DNA from: Bacteroidia bacterium
Lineage (GTDB): Bacteria; Bacteroidota; Bacteroidia; Bacteroidales; UBA12481
Reading direction: 5' to 3'
Assembly (NCBI GenBank): GCA_026391235.1
Contig: JAPLDV010000153.1
Span: forward strand, 1 to 9,546
Length of the DNA: 9,546 nt
Under the pieces are notes generated by a model. It had not been told where the DNA came from. It did not search any database and worked only from the letters and a program-made list of their open reading frames with translations. This document shows, piece after piece, positions 7,401 through 9,546 of the stretch (position 1 is its first letter; every line of letters starts with the position of its first letter). Made by a program: the position numbers and the translations under genes.

Positions 7401-8669
7401 TCCCGTCGAAAAGAACGAGTTGCCTGAAACTGTATTCCCGGTTAATGTGGCAGTAGCTCCCCTGCTTATCTGTATTCCATTCTGTCCGATTACTGCTGTT
7501 GTTCCGGCCCCTGTAATAATATTATTTGATATCGTGGCATTGGATCCTGTATTGTCCACAACAATTGCCCCTTTTTGATAACCCGTTATCAGGTTATAGG
7601 CAATTGTTGCAGTACCGGTAGTACTCCAGACGTTGCGTCCAACCTGAATGGCAATTCCGTTCTGGCATCCGCTGAATGGATTGTCGCGGATGTCGAGAAT
7701 CTGGTTATGGTGAATGTTTGCAGTTGCTCCATCCCTGACAAAGATCCCTCTGCCCATGGATCCGCAAGCCGTTGGTCCCGGACCTTTTATGGTTAAGCCG
7801 GAAATTTCAGCATTGACTCCCGATCCGGTGACCAGAACGATATTGGAAAGCGGATCTGAAGCAGCCGGTAAAGTTGCCGGTGCCTGAATAAAGGTTGTCA
7901 GCATTTCACCGGCTTTACCCTGCAGGTGAATACTCTTATTGATTTTGACTGCTTCGGGGTAAATTCCCGGGCTGCATTCAATGTCATGTGTGTTTAAGGT
8001 CAGCGGATCATTAATGGCATCCTGTATCTTGCAATATTCCCGCAAGGTATTGAGGTTTTTAACCGGCCTTGCAGGAATTGTCACTCCCTGGTCAATGAAG
8101 CTGCCCACGTATACTGGTTCTCCACCCGGTCCTGCATATTCGCAATCTCCAGGCTCCGTGCTCCAGGTTAAGTTAGTTGAGGCAGTAGAAGGAGTAAGTA
8201 ATTTAAAATGCAGGGTAAATAAAACAGCATTAGGATCAAGGGTAATTCCATCGTTGCCCAGGCGGGACAGCCGGAATTGTCCGGCAGCAGGCAAATTTGA
8301 ACTGGCTCCGGTAAGTGCCGAATTAATTGTAACACTATTGTATTCAAGAACCGCAGGAACATAATTTAATACCAGCGAAACAGCCCCAACGTTAGTGAAA
8401 TCCAGAACGGTTACGGGTACATCAATGAAACCGCAGCCCAGCGAAGACACTGTTGCATTCTGTATCTTTGTGGTTCGAGTGGGCGTTCCGGTAACCTCAA
8501 TCCTGCCCCAGGTAAGAGTTTGTGAAGCCGGGTCCAGGAAATTCCCTAAACCCATGAAAACATAAACCGAGGACAGGTCTATATCTGATACTGGAATACA
8601 TTTGTCACTCCATTGGCAAATTTTCTCCAGGCATCGGGAGAATTGTTCATAGCTATATTGTAAACCCAA
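4350..8669 (-). CDS. Middle fragment: cohesin-like, two beta-helices, SprB, HYR, CnaB, dockerin-like modules
   Basis: A 1439-aa open frame; sense content starts near residue 29 (DIDLSSVYVF), after a shifted reading of the first fragment. In order: a cohesin-like module (about 67-199; VPVTVLDFTNVGAVSLVLNY, CEYAGPGG). A right-handed beta-helix (about 201-510) with repeated NxI/NxISG-type turns (IAYNLITG, ISNNIITG). A second beta-helix (about 531-925; ITISNNEIWG, AISNNILLN, IANNLISG). An SprB-like repeat (about 949-1024; GVSPFAFAWAGPGG, GTYTVLVTAANGC). An Ig-like segment, then an HYR-like domain (about 1105-1187; APLITAPANV, TVTDCSG). A CnaB or carboxypeptidase-regulatory-like domain (1188-1243). 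A dockerin-like segment (1244-1302; INATDAAQVNFWG, AGDVDNDLSLLSNDAAAIQGYF). Finally the start of a last cohesin-like module (from about 1358). No obvious glycosidase or lyase catalytic residues were recognised in the helices. Predicted extracellular binding, adhesion or scaffolding role. Confidence 0.8.
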   Translation of the reverse strand: MGLQYSYEQFSRCLEKICQWSDKCIPVSDIDLSSVYVFMGLGNFLDPASQTLTWGRIEVTGTPTRTTKIQNATVSSLGCGFIDVPVTVLDFTNVGAVSLVLNYVPAVLEYNSVTINSALTGASSNLPAAGQFRLSRLGNDGITLDPNAVLFTLHFKLLTPSTASTNLTWSTEPGDCEYAGPGGEPVYVGSFIDQGVTIPARPVKNLNTLREYCKIQDAINDPLTLNTHDIECSPGIYPEAVKINKSIHLQGKAGEMLTTFIQAPATLPAASDPLSNIVLVTGSGVNAEISGLTIKGPGPTACGSMGRGIFVRDGATANIHHNQILDIRDNPFSGCQNGIAIQVGRNVWSTTGTATIAYNLITGYQKGAIVVDNTGSNATISNNIITGAGTTAVIGQNGIQISRGATATLTGNTVSGNSFFSTGHPDNYCGTGILLYQSGSVALTGGNNLSNNDQNYYAYGVTGALTMGAEIFGASAAAAGFGNQIVNASTQDIDARACTFYGVLPSAMPLTDLFSLEDMIYHEIDNPTLGFVYVNTVNTYVTANSFDAPGYPDAQIQRGIDAAGTTGWTVNVGPGNFDCSMDIAKSIQVLGQGPANTIVDRSLNTTAGDIVYIHNLSGDVKVDGFTIKTGPASSVASNGVNIRTLTGPGTITISNNEIWGVQSATQTAKINYGLIAGYFTVTTPKLVFDNNKVFGGSDNPILIEKWMGPTEITNNFLYQNPLKDFSASDVIFMMNYGGSHNTQKQLISGNTIDMGWGTTNQRGAGISVASSYTGGTPLGGFTDVAISNNILLNLKPNRRGISTWNNSSNGTGGDITNAVISGNAISNAEGLTGEFGIRVLGKATGTQIANNLISGVIDAVLIQPYNTHEATTTFVNNNSLLATGYGIRNTTTATIAATCNWYGTTVAAAVALKISGAVTYLPWLTSGDDAAPTTPGFQPLVPCAACVDLALTQTHVDIACPLVPTGSINLSVGAGVSPFAFAWAGPGGFISAIEDPSGLAIGTYTVLVTAANGCTGTLSVELVLQDQPAPVVGTPGGSTVQCVSDAVVPASVPVVTDACGTVIPTPVPVMTSSIVNCEGTVTYTYTYTDYQPKSTVWTYVYTVDDITAPLITAPANVAVPTNSGCNATGVALGSPTVSDNCTPTGSLLVTNDHPSTTYPLGVTTVTWTVTDCSGLTNTAPQTVTVSGLTVSGTVKYLDSNLTPMNVTVTMNPGALVTTTNSLGVYTFTGVCSGPYEVIITSSKAPGGINATDAAQVNFWGVSPYPIQKAKFLAGDVDNDLSLLSNDAAAIQGYFLSAFTTGFTPPWSFWKAGETISANPGAAGNPVITVLNTNLTQDFYGLVTGDFNGSFTGLKSAPRTLELNYSETTQVANAAEFELPVTSESNLQVGAISLIMDYPSDQVSVEGVYLRSDRNVPVQYAVLGDELRISWYSRTGRSEL

Positions 8670-9337
8670 TAAGCCCCTTCAATTTGAGCGGCAGACTTAT
8701 GCATCCTGAACCACATCTCGTATGTATATGCGTGATATCCAGTTGGCAGAATCCTTAATCGGAAATCGTACTTATTTAACTCCGATGCTAATGTAGGTGT
8801 TGCACTTGGGTGTCTGGGATTTGGAATTACATAACTTTCGTTATTATAATATGGACCGTCAGCTGGTCCGTCAATTTTACCGCCTGTTGTTTTCCTGTAC
8901 CAGTCCTGGGTGCCTTGGTGTCGTGAATCGTCCGATGTCCTAAGGGTCGCATCAGGTCCTACTGTCGAGAGAGCATGACCATCCCAATCAACACCGACTG
9001 CAATTTCCTGATTCAGTATGTTGCAAAAAATGCTGTTATTCTCAGGGTCAATGCTCGTCATGCTATTTATTTTACTTACACCTGGTATTGCTACTCCTTT
9101 TGTCGACCAAATATTAGCCTCCGTGAAAAGGGATACATCAATATCATAATAAGTGACATCGATCCCGCCTGGCGCATTGACATTGAAAGTCGAAGCGGAG
9201 AATTGGCCCTTGCCGCCCCAGCCGCCAAAAGCGCCTGTCAGGCTTCCCCCGGGCAAGGTGTAGGTCCCTTGACCCTGAGCAATCATGCCGATCAGAAGAA
9301 ATGTGATCAGCATTAAGTTCGTCAATGATTTTTTCAT
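8579..9337 (-). CDS. N-terminal fragment of the giant surface protein, with signal peptide
   Basis: A 252-aa open frame beginning at ATG 9337 with a clear Sec signal peptide (MKKSLTNLMLITFLLIGMIAQG, cut near residue 22). The start is preceded by the A-rich leader aaaacaaaacaat and no Shine-Dalgarno. The mature part (residues 24-250) looks like a beta-rich domain with aromatic strands (FRLRILPTGYHAYTYEMWF, GAYWVYNIAM), reminiscent of carbohydrate-binding beta-sandwiches; I do not assign a family. The frame stops at TAG 8581-8579 just after FQYQ, in the middle of what would be a strand, while the next frame continues the domain with DIDLSSVYVFMGLG and TWGRIEV. This is why I treat it as part of one gene with the downstream fragment. 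Exported alone it would lack the T9SS sorting domain and stay periplasmic or be degraded. Confidence 0.8.
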   Translation of the reverse strand: MKKSLTNLMLITFLLIGMIAQGQGTYTLPGGSLTGAFGGWGGKGQFSASTFNVNAPGGIDVTYYDIDVSLFTEANIWSTKGVAIPGVSKINSMTSIDPENNSIFCNILNQEIAVGVDWDGHALSTVGPDATLRTSDDSRHQGTQDWYRKTTGGKIDGPADGPYYNNESYVIPNPRHPSATPTLASELNKYDFRLRILPTGYHAYTYEMWFRMHKSAAQIEGAYWVYNIAMNNSPDAWRKFANGVTNVFQYQI

Positions 9338-9420
9338 ATTGTTTTGTTTTAGATGAATAAAAGTTTAATTCTCTCTAAATATTTATAACCAAAGTTCCAC
9401 CAGAAAATGCCCCCGGTCAA

Positions 9421-9439
9421 TACGGATATTTACCCGTTA
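9421..9439. promoter_or_regulatory. Near-palindrome upstream of the giant gene
   Basis: TACGG (9421-9425) and CCGTTA (9434-9439) form an imperfect inverted repeat around an AT-rich spacer, about 85-100 nt upstream of ATG 9337. Read on the - strand it starts TAACGGG, similar to the TAACCGGG in the nearby motif at 9479-9486. It may be a second, degenerate half of the same control region. It is short enough to arise by chance. Confidence 0.25.
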
Positions 9440-9464
9440 TTGCGCTGTTGATGGAGACCGTGAT

Positions 9465-9487
9465 TTGCGGAAAACACGTAACCGGGA
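9465..9487 (-). promoter_or_regulatory. Copy 2 of the shared 23-nt upstream motif (possible operator)
   Basis: This stretch matches 2172-2194 at 21 of 23 positions (blocks TTGCGGAAA, CACGTA, CCGGGA). It lies about 130 nt upstream of the giant gene's ATG, in the same orientation relative to the downstream gene as copy 1. Here it is part of a larger symmetric element: GCGGAA (9467-9472) is matched by TTCCGC (9489-9494), and TTCCGCGGAA (9489-9498) is a perfect palindrome. No exact TAnnTTTG box was found between the motif and the gene. Confidence 0.45.
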
Positions 9488-9509
9488 GTTCCGCGGAAAA
9501 AGTGAGTGC

Positions 9510-9546
9510 TATTTTTAAAATTAAAAGGAAACGGGAGGAGTTTCCT
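9510..9546 (-). terminator. 3' half of a second terminator, cut by the window end
   Basis: Bases 9530-9546 (AACGGGAGGAGTTTCCT) are identical to 3965-3981, the core of the terminator after the giant gene. On the - strand this gives the AAC loop and the TCCTCCCGTTT arm, followed by CCTTTTAATTTTT. The other arm should lie just beyond 9546. It predicts a - strand gene ending immediately outside the window. Confidence 0.65.

Larger units (their letters stand above)
4001..9337 (-). pseudogene. Full span of a giant modular T9SS surface protein gene, split by two frameshifts
   Basis: Three overlapping open frames (9337-8579, 8669-4350, 4429-4001) together make one coherent protein. The first has the signal peptide but no sorting domain, the second has neither, and the third is only the end of a cohesin-like module plus a sorting domain. 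The first and third are in the same frame and only the middle one is shifted. The total span is exactly 1779 codons, so the two shifts cancel. Near 8585, FQYQ continues naturally as DIDLSSVYVFMGLG if one base is restored. Near 4373, LRISWYS continues as ELADQNYKVISD if one base is removed. No slippery heptamer is visible at either point. Sequencing errors, recent inactivation, or unusual decoding would all fit. The domain content is described under the three fragments. Confidence 0.75.

Noticed and set aside
7981..8364. 127-aa open frame on the + strand
   Set aside because: It runs antisense to the cohesin-like module and the start of the first beta-helix, has no recognisable domain, and is a shadow of a strongly coding region. 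The same applies to the other + strand frames between 2784 and 9316.
8579..8600. Programmed ribosomal frameshift joining the first and middle fragments
   Set aside because: No X-XXY-YYZ slippery heptamer or run of identical bases is visible here, and the site near 4373 has none either. Sequence error or mutation is simpler.

Overview
The window looks like a piece of a Bacteroidota genome. The evidence is two long secreted proteins ending in type IX secretion system (T9SS) C-terminal sorting domains, SprB-like and HYR-like surface modules, an exact TAnnTTTG -7 promoter box, and A-rich leaders without Shine-Dalgarno sequences. No rRNA, tRNA, CRISPR array or transposase was seen.

Left part, + strand. 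Bases 3-530 are the 3' portion of a gene for a Bacteroidota outer-membrane-type protein. It stops early, inside a perfect 23-bp inverted repeat (453-475 / 517-539). Next comes an intact class I SAM-dependent methyltransferase (566-1768) with an exact -7 box only 4 nt before its ATG. Its last 68 nt overlap, tail to tail, a single-domain CheY-like response regulator on the - strand (1701-2075).

Right part, all - strand, so read from high to low coordinates. A very large T9SS-secreted surface protein (about 1778 aa if restored) runs from 9337 to 4001. It is split into three open frames by two single-base-scale frameshifts, near 8585 and near 4373, and these cancel each other. Its modules in order are: signal peptide, N-terminal beta-sandwich, cohesin-like domain, two right-handed beta-helix blocks, SprB-like repeat, Ig/HYR-like domains, CnaB-like domain, dockerin-like segment, a second cohesin-like domain and the T9SS sorting domain. 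A strong intrinsic terminator (3950-3996) follows. Then comes a second T9SS cargo protein of 498 aa (3920-2424) with two cohesin-like domains, a PKD-like domain and a sorting domain. A 74-aa orphan protein starts 4 nt after it (2419-2195), followed by the response regulator.

Regulation and context. A 23-nt motif, 21/23 identical in its two copies, lies upstream of both the giant gene (9465-9487) and the response regulator (2172-2194), in the same orientation relative to each. The last bases of the window repeat the terminator found at 3950-3996, so another - strand gene probably ends just beyond the window. The secreted pair probably acts at the cell surface as adhesins, a glycan-interacting layer or a protein scaffold. 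The combination of cohesin-like and dockerin-like modules is the most interesting lead.
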